Shown: piece by piece, positions 1-12,147 of the stretch
Layout: every line of letters starts with the position of its first letter
How positions within the stretch are numbered: the stretch's first letter is position 1
NCBI GenBank assembly: GCA_928212115.1
Contig: CAKMRJ010000001.1
Location: 188,606,375 to 188,670,374 of the forward strand
Direction of reading: 5' to 3'
DNA: 64,000 nt
Source of the DNA: Lactuca virosa
Lineage: Eukaryota > Streptophyta > Magnoliopsida > Asterales > Asteraceae
Made by a program: the position numbers and the translations under genes
The notes under the pieces: model-generated
Seen by the model: only the letters and a program-made list of their open reading frames with translations
Database searches by the model: none
Told to the model about the DNA's origin: nothing

Positions 1-1265
1 CAGATACGTTGACTTCTACTGTTGGGTCAGGAATAGTAGTAGTGGTCGATTGGGAAATTATGGGAGGTGGTAATGGAGTTGTGAAATAGGAATTAAAGTG
101 ACTGGTTGGTGGTGGTGGTAAAGAAGTGGTTTCTTGAGAAGTGATAGGTGGAGGAACAATAGGAACAGAGACTGGAACATCTGTGTTTCGGTGATTGAGG
201 TGGGGTAGGAGTTTTGTTATGAATGGGGTTCGGTTGGGGTAAGAACAGGAGGAGTGTTAGCCTCTCGGTGTTGCATGACGAACTTCCTCTTCTCGTCATC
301 CTCTCATCGTGTTGAGAACTAGGAGGAGTAGGACTCTTGGACCTTCTTCCATCCTTTTGATTTTCTTGGGCTTGGAAGACTCTTCCCTATCAAACTTGCG
401 CTTCTTCGACTTAGAAGACTTAGACTTCCCTCCTCAGTTGGCTCTTTCTTTGAAATTCGTTTCCCTCGGTTGTTAGGCTTATCCACAGCATCCAGCAGCC
501 TGCTGTTCTAGTGATAGAACTCTCGGTCCAGTAGGAGTAAGTTTTCGATAGTCAGCCATGACGGACTCTCGGCTGTGACACACCGATACAATCGACTCAG
601 GAATTGAGCCATTGTGAGGGAACTTGTGGGATCCGAAATAATGATCTTCGTCGTGTGAAAGGTAGCAATAGACGCAAGCAGAACAACTTTCATAACCGGA
701 ATAACCAATGAATTGATCGCCCTTCTCGTAATAAGAGTCCAAAATCTTCCACGTGATACTTCAGAATGCCTCGTAGAAGTATTGAGGCTCTGCACCACCT
801 GAGACCAGATAATCGTCCAATAATCAAGATTAATTCCGTTGTAAAGACCATAAAGAAGGGTCAGGAAAACCCTTGCTAGTGCCATCTGATCCACCACTTC
901 TTCCTCCACTTCTGCCAAACCCTTAATGAGTAGAGTAAGCAAACCATTCCACTGAGATGGCAAACAGGACTTCTTTACTTCTTTGTAATGGTGGTGAGCA
1001 CATCCGTATACCCCATCTCGTAAAGCATCGAGAATAATTGAGTCGGCGTGATAAAATCTGGCGAGATGACAGAGGAATCTACGGCAAGATGCACTAATGA
1101 ACAAAATCTTCCCTTGGAAATAGAAGTCTTTTTATCATGGATTTGAAAGTAAATGCGCTCTTTGTTCTTGTCATATTGCGCAGTAGAATAAACTTGGGAT
1201 AAAAGCGACATTGGGACAGCTTCACTTGAGTTAGGGCTAAAACAAGCGGTGAGTATTTCAAACAT
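1..1265 (-). pseudogene. Accessory ORF downstream of copia pol ('plant transposon protein' type), broken
   Basis: Three overlapping minus-strand reading frames carry consecutive parts of one protein: about 975-1265 (FQIHDKKTSISKGRFCSL), 508-1104 (WNGLLTLLIKGL, LYGLYNGINLDYWTIIWSQ, ATFHTTKIII) and 479-742 (MADYRKLTPTGPRVL). The frame changes near 985 and again near 560-600. I recognise the succession (YGLYxGINLDY, RHSEISxxRFW, YRKLTPxGPR) from conserved ORFs that sit behind retrotransposon polyproteins in Asteraceae genomes, usually annotated only as putative transposon protein. Function is unknown. The charged, lysine-rich C-terminal part runs off the window at position 1. A role as an env-like or other accessory product is possible but not shown. 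Confidence 0.6.
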
Positions 1266-2744
1266 TCACAACGATGTGCATCATATATGAATCATACAGA
1301 AACGGGTTAAGTTCGATGATCATATTTTGATTGGCTGATTGAAAGCAATGTAGACGACGCAGTCTGATCATAAATTGAGGAAGAAGTCGCCATTGTTGAT
1401 CGAAGAAGGAAGATGAACAGTTGATACTTTCCTTGTAAGTTTGAGAGAATTTGTTGCTGGTAAAAGACAAATAAAATGAGAAACCCTTATATACCATCGC
1501 CAGGAGAGAAAAAATCATGATATAATGACACGATCACTGAAACGTCGCCTGAAAAAGCGCGATGTGACAGTGTGGTTACTCCTAGGTATACGTCAGCACG
1601 CATGGGTATAGAAACCGTTCAAATTCACACGCCCAAATCTTATCGTTAATCGTCGTTTGAAATTCTGAGTAACCCCTCTTTTGACTTCATATAGAACAAA
1701 GATCGAACAAATAGTGACAAATGTGGGAAAATAGAATTTTCGTGCATTAGAGTGTCAAAAGATAAAGAAATAAAGCAAATGTGTATGGGATGTGAGTGAT
1801 GTCTCATTATAAGACAGAAATCAGAAGATTCCGGGCAAGAATCGCTTCCTTCATAGTCAAGAGAGACTTGAAGTGCTTGTGTGGTTTCCCGAAAAATACG
1901 ATCAAGTGTTTGTTAATAAACATTGAAGGCTTCTTTAAATTATCAGGTTTAGGGTAGCTTATCTTCAACCGAATATCGAGTCTTAACATAAGACGAATAT
2001 TGGAAGAAGTACTTGTGAGACCGATGTGGTCTGTTGAACAAGTAGGTGGGATATAAGTTGGAGTGACAAGTGAAGAAATAAAATCTCAAAAACAAAATTA
2101 AACTGGATCTTTTTGGGAAGAGAAGCCTTGGTTTTAGACAATTTCATAAAAGACCACGCAAAAATAAAAAGAGATTTCTTGGGTAACCAGTAAGTTCTTG
2201 AATATAAATAATTCACCATCAATTCATTATAGGTGTTGGATTTTTGGTTTCACTCAGCACGTGGTATACGTATCTAAGATCACTAACATAGATTTTGTGC
2301 AACCATAAACCTCAGTGGTAAGGACCGAGAGTCTCAAGGGTTACAATAGTGAACCGAAAGTAAATGGAGAATATAAGAAAGATGGCTAGAGAACCGAAAG
2401 TACCTTCTGCTATAAAGATGTGACAGGCAGAAAAACTCTTAACTCATATGAGAAGATTAAGGTAGCTCTAGACTAAGTTGATTTTAACAGCCTGATTGGG
2501 AAGATAGGATAGGTATAGATTGAATCATTAAGGCCTACTCAACGTCGTAGAGGCTTTGGTCAACATGCAGGCAGCACGCTTCTAGGGACTTGTAACTAGT
2601 TCTCTTATGGAAAAGTGTATTGTATTATGCCTTAGCTCCAAATTCAGTTGTACTTGTACTCTTGTGACTAATTAAAGTAAGAACAAACAAACCACCACCC
2701 AAACAACACAAACAAACAAAACGAAAATAAAAAAAACAGAAATA
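1266..2744. other. Non-coding spacer of the copia element between pol and the extra ORF
   Basis: AT-rich sequence without a recognisable domain in any frame. Short ORFs here show no family signature. It probably carries the leader or subgenomic region for the downstream ORF, which is inference from position only. Confidence 0.5.
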
Positions 2745-2902
2745 GAAAATATTTTTGGATTTTGAAATTTTCTGAAAAAGAATAAAAACGAAAGAGAAAA
2801 TATTTTTGGAATTTTTGAAATTTTCTGAAAAGAATAAAAACAGAAAGAGAAAATATTTTTGGAATTTTTTATTTTCTGAAAAGAGAATAAAAACGAAAGA
2901 AA
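2745..2902. repeat. Three tandem copies of a 51-53 bp unit
   Basis: Units starting near 2745, 2796 and 2849 each read GAAAATATTTTTGGA, then AATTTTCTGAAAA, then GAATAAAAAC, with small indels. They lie in the untranslated part of the copia element just after pol. Their translation gives the low-complexity Phe/Lys ORFs seen here, which are not genes. Confidence 0.85.
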
Positions 2903-2992
2903 ATAAATAAGCATAACCCCTATTAAAGACAAGAGAAAGAAAAATGTACATACTTTACAACCAAAACCTTATCTTAAAAGAGTGAAGAGAAA

Positions 2993-3175
2993 TAGACCGA
3001 GCGGTCGGTTCATTTCGGTTCCTTAAATTTCCAGAGCCGAATAGACCGAGCGGTCGGTTCATTTCGGTTCCTTAAATTCCAGAGCCGAAATAGACCGAGC
3101 GGTCGGTTCATTTCGGTTCCTAAAATTATGGCCGAAATAGACCGAGCGTTCGCTCCATTTCGCCTGTCTAATTTT
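2993..3175. repeat. Four tandem copies of a 47-49 bp unit with an inverted core
   Basis: Units begin at 2993, 3042, 3091 and 3138. Each contains TAGACCGAGCGGTCGGTTC, whose core ACCGA-GCGG-TCGGT is an inverted repeat, followed by CATTTCGGTTCC. The fourth copy is diverged (GCGTTCGCTCC). The array lies just past the pol stop of the copia element, in the 3' untranslated stretch. Confidence 0.9.
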
Positions 3176-3189
3176 TAGTGATAGATTTG

Positions 3190-4262
3190 AGGATCGGTAC
3201 CGACTCTGCTTCCATCATACCCAAGCCTTGTAAGATTTTGTTAAAGAGTGCTTCAGGTAATGCTTTAGTAAATATGTCGGCCAGTTGATCAGTAGATCGA
3301 ACAAAATGCACTTCCACGTTCCCATCTTCTACATGATCTTTGATGAAGTGATATCTAAGTGCAATGTGCTTAGTTTTTTAGTGTTGTACCGGATTGTGCA
3401 AATCCTTATTGCACTTTCTGAGTCACAATAGAGAGGAATTTTCTTCATACTCATCCCATAGTCTCCATTGGCTTTGAATCCAAATTACGTGAGAAGTGCA
3501 AGATGTTGCAGCTATAATACTCAGCTTCGGCTGTGGATAGTGACACGCAGGTTTGTTCGTTGGACTGCCAGCTCACTAGTTTTCCATCAAGAATTGGCAT
3601 CCACCGGTAGTGCTCTTTCTGTCCAGACCACATCCTCCGAGATCAGCATCAGAAAACGCTTGAATGAAGAATCCAGATCTGCAGGATACCAGAGACCGAG
3701 AGATAGGTTCGCTTCAGATAACGAAAAATGTTCTTCACAGCTACCATGTGAGGTTCTCTTGGATTAGCTTGAAATCTAGCACAATAACAAACATAAAACA
3801 TAATGTCCGGTCTACTAGCTGTTAGATACATAAGGGACCCATCATTTGACGATAAAGAGTTATGTCAACAGCAGGTTTTTCCAGAGATGGGTGTTAACTT
3901 AGTGCCAAAAGCCATAGGAACTTTCACTTTTGAGTCTCCTGCCATGCCAAATTTGTTAGTAGGGTCTTTGTATACGCCTCCTGGTTGATAAAATACCTTC
4001 TGGTCACTGTTAATATTCAAACCAAGGAAAAAAATTAATGGACCCATTGCACTCATGTCAAATTTAGTCTCCATCAACTTCCTGAATTCAGCTGTTAGCT
4101 AGGAGTCGTGGACCGAAGATGATGTCATCGACATAAAATCTGAACTATCATAAGATGTTCGCCTTCCTTCTTTCGAAAGAAGTTGGGTCAACCGAACCTT
4201 GCTTAAATTTCGACATTTTCAAAAGCGAGTTAAAGTTTCATACCAGGCCCTCGGTGCTTGCT
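3190..4262 (-). pseudogene. Copia pol, end of reverse transcriptase plus RNase H, broken
   Basis: Minus-strand fragments in several frames. The RT catalytic box FYVDDIIFG is readable at about 4111-4143. It is followed by a connection part (METKFDMSAMGPLIFFLGL; about 3865-4077) and by TASRPDIMFYVC and KNIFRYLKRT (about 3649-3831). RNase H follows at 3451-3633, with STAEAEYYS and, in another frame, CDSESAIRI. At least three frame changes and internal stops separate these blocks, so the segment cannot encode active enzyme. Confidence 0.88.
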
Positions 4263-5798
4263 TTAATCATAGACAGCTTTATCTAGCACATAGCAATGAT
4301 TAGGGAATTTCTCGTTTACGAATCCGGGCGGTTGCTCAACATACACTGTTTCTTCTAATTCTCCATTCAAGAAAGCGCATTTAACATCCATCTGGAAAAC
4401 TTCGAAGTTTTTATGAGCAGCATATGCCAAGAAGATTCTTACTGATTCCAACCTAGCTACTGGAGCGAAGGTTTCTTCATAATCTATCCCTTCCTCTTGA
4501 CAATATCCTTTCACCACCAACCGAGCCTTGTTGCGAATGACATTCCCTTCTTTGTCCAATTTATTTCTAAATACCCATTTCAAGCCGACCACAGAAGCAT
4601 CTTTTGGTGTAGGAATCAACCTCCAAACTCGGTTTCGTTCAAACTCGTGGAGCTCATCCTGCATTGCTTGAACCCAATCAGAATGATCAAGAGCAGCATC
4701 AACTGTTTTCGGTTCTATCTTGGAGATAAACGAGTTAAACATACAAAATTCCACTTTAGAGAATAATGTTGTTTGTTTCGCTTTCAGTTGAGAACGAGTA
4801 AGAACTTTCTCAGAAGATTCACCAATGATCTGTGTTTTGGGATGGTCTTTGGTCCATTTTTCTAACAGAGGATAGTTTGGATCATATGCTGGATCCAGTT
4901 CAACATCCGCTTCTACTTCAAATTCTGATTGATCGTCATCACCTTCGTCAGTTGTATCTTCTTTCTCCCCCTCGACTGGCGAAGTGTAACCGGTGGCAGC
5001 ATCAGAGTTTGCATTCTCTGTGGGAGTTGGATCCTCCCCCTCAATTGGACTACTATTGGGTGGTTTTGGAGCTGAGTTATCCCCTTCGGCTGGATCTTTA
5101 TGAGTTGGGGAAGGATTTGAATTCTCCCCCTCGAAAGATACTTCAGTTGTTTTTGGTGCCGTTGAACTCTCCCCCTGGAACTTTGAGCCATTGCTTGGAG
5201 AGGCATTAGAGGATTGACCACCTTTAGCTTCAGGAGGTTCACTTTCCATTTCTTTGGCAGCTTCATCGATGATCTTTTTGAGATTATCAATTTGGTTTTC
5301 TGCTGCTCGCCTCTGAGGTGTCGCTTTCTCTGGTTCATCAAACAACCGAATGTACTCTTCAAACAAGTTGGATATGGAAACCGAGACTTGTCCAGATTCT
5401 GGAAATATTTCACCTAAGTCACATTCACTTCCTTGAACTTTCTTCATATAATTATCGTCAAAGGTGACATAATAGGTTTCTTCAATTCGTTTAGAGCGTT
5501 TATTCAACACTCTGTATGCTTTTGATGATAGCGAATAACCCAAAAAGATGCCCTCATCGGCTTTGACGTCAAACTTGTTTCGGTTCTCCTTTGAATTGAA
5601 TATGAAGCACCTTGAACCGAACACATGGAAGAATTTGACGTTGGGCTTTCGGTTGTTTATGATCTCATATGGAGTTATTGAAAATCTCTTGTTAAGCAAT
5701 GATCGGTTCTGAGTGTAGCACGCGGATGCAACTGCATCAGACCAGAAGTATAGAGGAAGAGAGGCGAAACTAAGCATGGTTATAGCAGCCTCACACAA
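4263..5798 (-). pseudogene. Copia pol, integrase C-terminus, acidic linker and reverse transcriptase N-half
   Basis: The longest open frame of the element (511 codons, minus). It starts inside integrase (FWSDAVASACYTQNR; KPNVKFFHVFGSRCF; EGIFLGYS), which is the usual GKxPSxxYLRxFGCxC-like region of copia integrases. About 170 residues of acidic Pro/Ser-rich linker follow, with a repeated E-G-E/D motif. RT then begins at WVQAMQDELHEFERN, with VGLKWVFRNKLDKEG, ARLVVKGYCQEEGIDY and FQMDVKCAFLNGELEE. The frame ends just after PPGFV at a stop near 4263, before the YVDD box, so RT is split. The apparent ATG at 5798 is a by-product of an upstream frameshift, not a real start. Confidence 0.92.
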
Positions 5799-6753
5799 AG
5801 AACGGTTTCGTTTTCAACAATCCCATTCTGTTGAGGTGTATAAGGGGCCGAAAAATTGTGAGTTATCCCCTTGTCAGCCAGAAAGTTCTCAAACTCGTTA
5901 TTCTTGAATTCCAGACCGTTGTCACTTCTGATATTCCTCACCGTCTTTCTCAGCTGCACCTCCACTTGCTTGATGAATGTCTTCAACTTGGGAGTTGCAT
6001 CTGACTTCTGTTTAAGAAAGAAAACCCAGGTGAAACGTGAAAAATCGTCTACAATTACTAGAATGTACTTACTACCCAATGCTCTCAATAGCAGAAGGTC
6101 CACATAAGTCAATATGTAGAAGTTCAAGAGCCTCAACAATCTTCGTATTGATTCGTGTAGGGTGGCTCTTCCTGCTTTGTTTGCCCATTTCACATGCCGC
6201 ACACAGATGCTCCTTGTCGAACTTGAGAAGAGGGAGTCCTCGAACGTGATCACCAAGCACCAACTTATTAATGTCTTTGAAGTTCAGGTGCGATAATCGT
6301 CGATGCCATAACCAGCTGTCATCTGTGTTCGCCTTTGACAGCAAACAGACTGTTGGTTTCCCTCGTATTGGGTTGAGATTCAAAGGATACATCTCTCCCT
6401 TACGTTCAGACTTTAGCAGAACCTTTTTCGATTGCTTTTCAAGGTATTTCAGAACCCTCATCATCAAAGGAAACTTTCAAACCTGTGCCCACAACTAGTT
6501 GTGACACACTAATGAGGTTATGTTGTAATCCTTCCACATAAGCCACTTTGCGAATTGAGAAATCTCCATTGGTTATCATTCCATATCCCTTAATTGTTCC
6601 ATAAGAATTATTACCATACTTTACACACCCACCATCTTTTAGGGACCGAAACTCCCTCAGCTCTTCCTTCCTTCCTGTCATGTGACGCGAGCAGCCACTG
6701 TCTATATACCATTCATCATCAAACTGCTCGTCACTGATTACCTGCAAATTCAA
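5780..6753 (-). pseudogene. Copia pol, protease region, integrase zinc finger and catalytic core
   Basis: Three overlapping minus frames. 6439-6753 holds the protease-type motif WYIDSGCSRHMTG followed by the pre-integrase region. 6072-6467 holds the integrase HHCC zinc-binding part (LWHRRLSHLNF and later LCAACEMGKQ). 5780-6256 holds the catalytic core with the first Asp in LLHIDLCGP (readable in the adjacent frame), the second in NIRSDNGLEF and the Glu in QQNGIVEN. Frame changes lie near 6450, near 6080-6130 and near 5800. It acted in proteolytic maturation and cDNA integration when intact. The product is now broken. Confidence 0.9.
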
Positions 6754-8880
6754 GCTGATTTAGGAACCCAAAGTTTCTTGGGTCCTGGTGAGTCTTTCAC
6801 AGAAAAAGGAATTACATCAGAAATATCAACCAAATATGTTCTTTTTACTAAAGTGGTTTGATCTTTTCTTTTAATGGTATACACCTTGATTTTAGTTTTA
6901 TCTTCTTTAATTTTTGGTGCATTAGATGGTGTATTGTTTGATGGTTTAGAATTTTTCTTATGAATCCTAGGGTTAGCTGACTTTTTCCTGTTATAATGCT
7001 CAGAATCTGATGTTAGCTTTTCCTTTCCTTTGATGTCCTTCATAGAATTTGTTTTGCATCTGAGTTTGGGACCAAAACTGGGTTTAGGACTGAAACTGGG
7101 TTTAGGACCGAAACTAGACTTTCGGTTCTGAGTGACGGTGTTGGAACCGAAACTAGACTTTCGGTTCTGGGACTTGGAATCGTAGGAATTTGGACTGAAA
7201 TTTTCCTTTAGTTTTTCCTTTCCTTTGTCCGTTGGTTTCTTTCTTAGGAGGCTCATAGTTGGAATTTGAGAATTCCAGTGCCTTTTTCGCTCATTCAGAT
7301 TCTTGGCATATCTCTGATTTCTTAAGCGTTTCTGTTCAGCTAACTCCTTCTGATATTTGTGGATATTGAAACTAGACTTTGGCTTTTCCTTTTGACTTTC
7401 GGGTATCTTTGTTGGAGCATGTGGTTCTGTCATAGTCTTGGTTGGAACTTTCGGTTCTTCCATTGGTTCCTCAGGGATTCTTTGGTTCCACTTGTGCTTG
7501 GTTTGTCAAAGCTCGAGGGTTTGTTGATGGGTTCAGCAACATATCTTCCTTTAACCCTCCAAGAGGTCTGCTCAGACAAGCCTACGGTTTCGTCTGTGTT
7601 GTCAATAGGGGCTGACCAGAAGTAGTCATCACATCCTTCAGCATTATCTTTGTCGACCAAGATCCTTAACTCTGCCATTTGCTTTGGAGTGACTCCTGTA
7701 ACTGCATAAACTTGATTTGGCACAGTTTGAACCTTTTGATAAACCAAAGCTTTTTCTTTGAGTTTATGTATCTTGTCTTTTGACAGACGAGCGAATTCAA
7801 CCGAGTTTTCAGAATTAGGGTTTCTCATGCTCGGTTTCGCTTTTCATAAACTCAGAGCAATCAACAACGTCTTCTACTGAGATTTCACTCATCTCACTTT
7901 CCTCATCAAATTCAGACGTGTTTTTTAAGTTTATTTTATGTTCAGAAAGCAATTTTGCATTAGACGAGTCAAATGATTCAATGGTTTCGGACTTTAATTT
8001 TAACCTATCATTTTCATCTAAAAGATCTTTGAGCATACATTTATGTTCCTTAGAGTCAATGAAGGATTCTATTTTGTCCAGTCCAATTTTGTAAGACATG
8101 GATGTCTCTTCTGAAGACACTACGGATTCACATTCTGCTATGACATCATCTTCCTTAAATTCAAGAAAGGCAGAAATCATCTTGTGAATTTTCTTTCCTA
8201 TCTCACAACTTAAATGCAATTGAGCAATATTAGTATATAAACGCTTAGCAATTAAACAAAATACATTCCTTTGTTTAAAAACTTTAAAGTTCTCTTTGCA
8301 AATAAATACTTTCATCCCTAGCCCTAACTAACTCTGCCTCCTTCAGCTCAATCCACATCTTCTTTCCTCACTTTTTGAAGATACCCTGCTGAGTTGGTCA
8401 GTTAGGTTAGAATTCGCTAAGCGAGTTTGCATGAGACTACCACTTAAGTTATTAAATTTAAATTTTAATTCATTTAACTCTTCTTCATAATCTGTTATTG
8501 GAAGTTTAAGTGATTCAAAGATGGATTGTACCTTTTTGATCAAACGATCGCAGTCGTTGATCTTTTCACTAACAGGCTTTGCTACAAAACATTTGTTCTC
8601 GGTCAGGTTCGGTTCATCATTTGCGCTTTCGGTTGATAAACCAGCAGTGACAATTAAACACTTTCCAGCCGAACCCACTTCCTTTGCCACATAAGCCTTT
8701 CCATGAGTGGGCTTTCTTACCTCTTCATCTTCAGAATCGGTTGACCAAACTTTACGCCACCGAACTCATCTTCATCAGCATTCTCCTGTACAATCAAGGC
8801 ATTCATAGAACTGTTAGTCGCCTCTTTTTTCTTGATCTCTTCCGCTTTCGCATATAATACGCCTCATCGTCTTCACCGTC
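6750..8880 (-). pseudogene. Copia gag-pol linker region, charged and partly coiled-coil, broken
   Basis: Open stretches at 6750-7463, 7430-7828, 7815-8315 and 8343-8690 (minus) continue one another with frame changes. The 8343-8690 and 7815-8315 parts are rich in Glu, Lys and Leu (EELNELKFKFNNLSG; KCMLKDLLDENDRLKLKSE) and look coiled-coil. The 6750-7463 part is very basic, with repeated QNRKSSFG and PKPSFG units. No enzyme motif is visible. It lies between the zinc knuckle and the protease, as the long gag tail of some plant copia elements does. Confidence 0.7.
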
Positions 8881-9937
8881 TCTTTCTCAGCCATTTTCCT
8901 TAACATGCAATCTTTGGCAAAATGGTTCTTGCCATGACAATAATTGCAGTCGTATCCAGGTCTCCTGCTAGCTTGCTCTCCTTCTTCTCTTCATCCTTTT
9001 GAGAGGAGATTTTCGCTTCATCCTTCACTTTCTCAGATCTGTAACTTCCCTGCCAGTTTCGGTTCTTGTTGACAGGAAATTTTCTCCGTGCAAACTTCTT
9101 AGGATTGGATACCATCATAGCATACTCCTCGTTTGTTAGATCACACTCAGACATATCAAACCCTTCTTTTCTTCTGCAACACTTTTTCCTTTTGAACAAG
9201 TGCCAGCGATCCCACACCAGAAACTACTTTCGTTTCTTTGGTTACAACACTTTCATGGGACTTAAGTATTCCCACCAGTTTCGCTAGAGAATAAGACTTA
9301 AACTGTTCATGAGCTTTTATAGTTGAAACCACAGCCATCCATTCCGGTCTTAGCCCGTTCATGAAAGTTACTTTCTGCTCGATCAACTTCCTCTCTATTC
9401 CATGCTTGATCATCTTACTTAGGAGATGATTGAACCGATCGAAAGTCTGTATGAGCTTCTCCTCAGGTTTCTGTTCGAAAACTCCAAATTCTGACAGTAG
9501 CAAGGTTGAATGGAGTGTTCTAGATCTTCATTGGTCGAATAGAGTTCTTTCAACCTATCCCAGATTTCTTTGGTTGTCGAGCATGAACCAACCAACCGAA
9601 AGGTGTCAGATTGTAAGGCGAATTTGATCATCCTCATGGCCTTCACATTACATAGCAATTTGTCTTTCTCGTCCTGTGGCATCTTGTCTACATCCGCCAC
9701 CAGCTTGTTGTATTCCTTTTGGGACTTGACAGTTGTGTTCGTTGCTGAGTGAACAAACGGCCCAAGTGTGATAGCTTCCCAGATGAGATAGCCATTATCT
9801 TCATATCCAACCACGTAGTCTTCGAAGTGATGAGCCCATACTTCGTAGTCTTGAGTGTAGAGGATGAGTATTCTGGTTGTAGATCCAATGCTGTTTGAGA
9901 TGTTGATGGGATTTGTTTGCGAATCTTCGTGAGACAT
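8881..9937 (-). pseudogene. Copia gag with CCHC zinc knuckle, frameshifted
   Basis: ATG at 9937 follows the PBS by about 160 bases. The first frame (9419-9937) matches plant copia gag of the UBN2/Retrotran_gag_2 type (YEVWAHHFEDYV; KEIWDRLKELY). The next (9156-9503) has RFNHLLSKMIKHG and VTFMNGLRPEW. The third (8900-9217) has CDLTNEEYAMMVSNPKKFARRKF, with a CCHC knuckle CNYCHGKNHFAKDC at 8907-8948 read in a neighbouring frame. Frameshifts near 9500, 9190 and 8960 break the protein. When intact it would form the virus-like particle and bind element RNA. Confidence 0.9.
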
Positions 9938-10098
9938 GGTGGGCTGCTAGAATCAAACCTGTAAACTTGAGATTAGGGTTTTATCAGAAACAGAGTTACC
10001 GTCGATATGAAGAAGACGGCCTCTATTTATACGATAAAAGCGGAAACCCTAAAGAATTCTGAATACAGAAGGAATGTGTATTGATCACACAGTCTCTT

Positions 10099-10110
10099 GC
10101 TCTGATACCA
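10099..10110 (-). promoter_or_regulatory. Primer binding site of the minus-strand copia element
   Basis: The minus strand reads TGGTATCAGAGC, complementary to the 3' end of plant initiator tRNA-Met. It sits two bases from the LTR end, as in most plant copia elements. Confidence 0.93.
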
Positions 10111-10112
10111 AT

Positions 10113-10426
10113 TGTTAGAACAAAGTTCTATTAGGATCGTTAGATTCTATGCAAGCAAACAATTATGAAAGTAATTAAGAACACGAGTATGGCTTTGAAT
10201 ATGTCGTATGATTAATGCTTCAACACCTCAGAAGAGCTCGATAAAGAACTTCAACTGTAGAGGTGTTTTAGGGTTACAAATAATCAACGTGATAATTTTT
10301 TATAATGCATACATGCATGCATATATATAGTATAACCCTACCAGCTAATCTAGATAATCACGGATGGACAGGCCCAATCCGGATACAAAATGTAAGGCCC
10401 AAGACGCAACACAAATGGACTCAACA
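10113..10426 (-). repeat. 5' LTR of the minus-strand copia element
   Basis: The inner end is fixed by the PBS (minus strand ...TTCTAACA then AT then the PBS). I place the outer end where the minus strand begins TGTTGAGTCCATTTGTG, giving TGTT...AACA ends and 314 bp. A TATA-like run (TATATATATGC on the minus strand, about 10317-10330) lies inside. The outer boundary is uncertain because the second LTR is outside the window. Confidence 0.65.
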
Positions 10427-12147
10427 CAAACATAGAGTGCATACTTGGTGTATGGCAAATCTATTGTTTAAGAAAAACATAGTGTACATGCTTGGAGCAT
10501 GGGACAACTAGTGTTTTTAATTCAAGTATAAAGTTGATAAAACCGAAACAATGAATAATGAGTAATCAGTATGGTGATAAATAAAAGTGTTTATTTATAT
10601 TCATAGGGTTTGATACCATATTTGATTCATTTATTCTTGTGTTTCACTTTGCATGTTTTGACTTCCAGAATAACTAAGTCGCTCTTCCTGAATGATTAAG
10701 TTATTCAAACCATCCACAGTCGGTCATATGTTGGAAGTATATATGAATCAAGACTGTCATGGGTTGGTTTGTAGAGGTCCAAGTTGGTGGACAAAGTGGT
10801 GCTACAACACTCATGAGTGCTCATAAGTTCTGAGTATTGGATTCAACCCGCGCTCATTTGAATCACTTCATGGATTTTATCACGAGTGATCATGAGACGA
10901 TAATATCTTATATTCTTCAAACCTAGAGATATGAGTTGTTACTATGAGTTGGTTATACATTGATTGCACGAAAACGCATTTGGTAACTCGATGTTATAAA
11001 ACGTGCCCTTGTGTATGATTCAACAAGTAGTAGAACAAGCCATATGAGTCGAAGTTTATCCATTCCTTTTACCTTCGGGATAAAAGCGATATCTGTGGGC
11101 CCCTCGATGATTTAGCGATGACACATGTGAGTGCTTGGACAAGCCAGGACTGATTTGATTTGTTCAATCAGTCAGTCGTCATAAATCGAAAATCGGGAAA
11201 CAACAAATGGACATAGAGAATGATTATAATCCATGTCTCAGTCCATATGATATCTAGAATGGAGGAATATATGATCTCTTATCTAATGGACAAGTCATTG
11301 ACAAGGTCAGAGTTCGACAGCGGCTTTAAGAGCTACGATTGCCAGTTAGGTTTTGAAGTCATACTCAATAATAGTTTTAGACTTATCCAAGTGGGAGACT
11401 GTTGGATTAATGTCTAAGTCCATAACTATATTTGGTATGTACTTGACCCGACCCGGCATGGTCCATTTGGGTTCCACTTCACCGGCACAATTTATATGGA
11501 TAGTCTTTTGAGAATAGTATATTTATGATTTATATTAATATATTATAAGTTCTAATATATTAATATGGAATCATATTATTTAATTAGTATTGATCAAGAA
11601 TTAATTTAGAATTAACTAAGTGATCAAAAAGAACTAATTAAATATGGACTCTTATATATATGGAATGGGCCAGGTTCATTTAGGTTGGGCTAAGCTTTCA
11701 TGGATGGTCCATGGAGCTTTTAACCCATGGATCCTATGTAAATGAAAGGTCATGGGTTATTAGGGTTTACATGGATGTAACCCTAATCCTCCATAATATA
11801 TAAAGGGGTCCTTGGCTCACAAAATTGGCACAAGTGTGTGAAAATAAGAGTGGGCCGATTTTAGTGTGCATACATATTCTCTCAAGTTCTTCCAATGTGT
11901 TTTGGTGATTTGTGATTCCATTTGAGGCTTCCACACTATTGGGGCTAAGCTCTTAAAGCTTGAAGACATCAAGCTACATCAAAAGGTATGTCATCTAACT
12001 AGAACTTTGTAGTATAGGTGCTTCATAATATGCTAGTTAGGATGAAACCTTGGAATAGTTAATATTTGCATGTATAATAGAGAAAACATAGATCCAAGGT
12101 TTATAGGGTTGCATGTACACCATAGGAGTGTTAGAATGCTCAAAACC

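Larger units (their letters stand above)
1..10426 (-). mobile_element. Ty1-copia retrotransposon, right part (5' LTR, gag, pol, extra ORF)
   Basis: Read on the minus strand the order is 5' LTR, PBS, gag with a CCHC knuckle, a long gag-like tail, protease, integrase, reverse transcriptase, RNase H, then a non-coding spacer and an extra ORF. Integrase before reverse transcriptase is the copia order. The PBS matches the 3' end of initiator tRNA-Met. The expanded acidic linker between integrase and RT, plus an extra ORF after pol, recall Sirevirus/Maximus-type elements; that lineage call is inference. Several frameshifts and stops mean no intact polyprotein. The 3' LTR would lie left of position 1. 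Confidence 0.9.

Noticed and set aside
2625..2951. Phe-rich ORFs on the minus strand
   Set aside because: Product of the 52-bp A/T-rich tandem repeat; no family signature.
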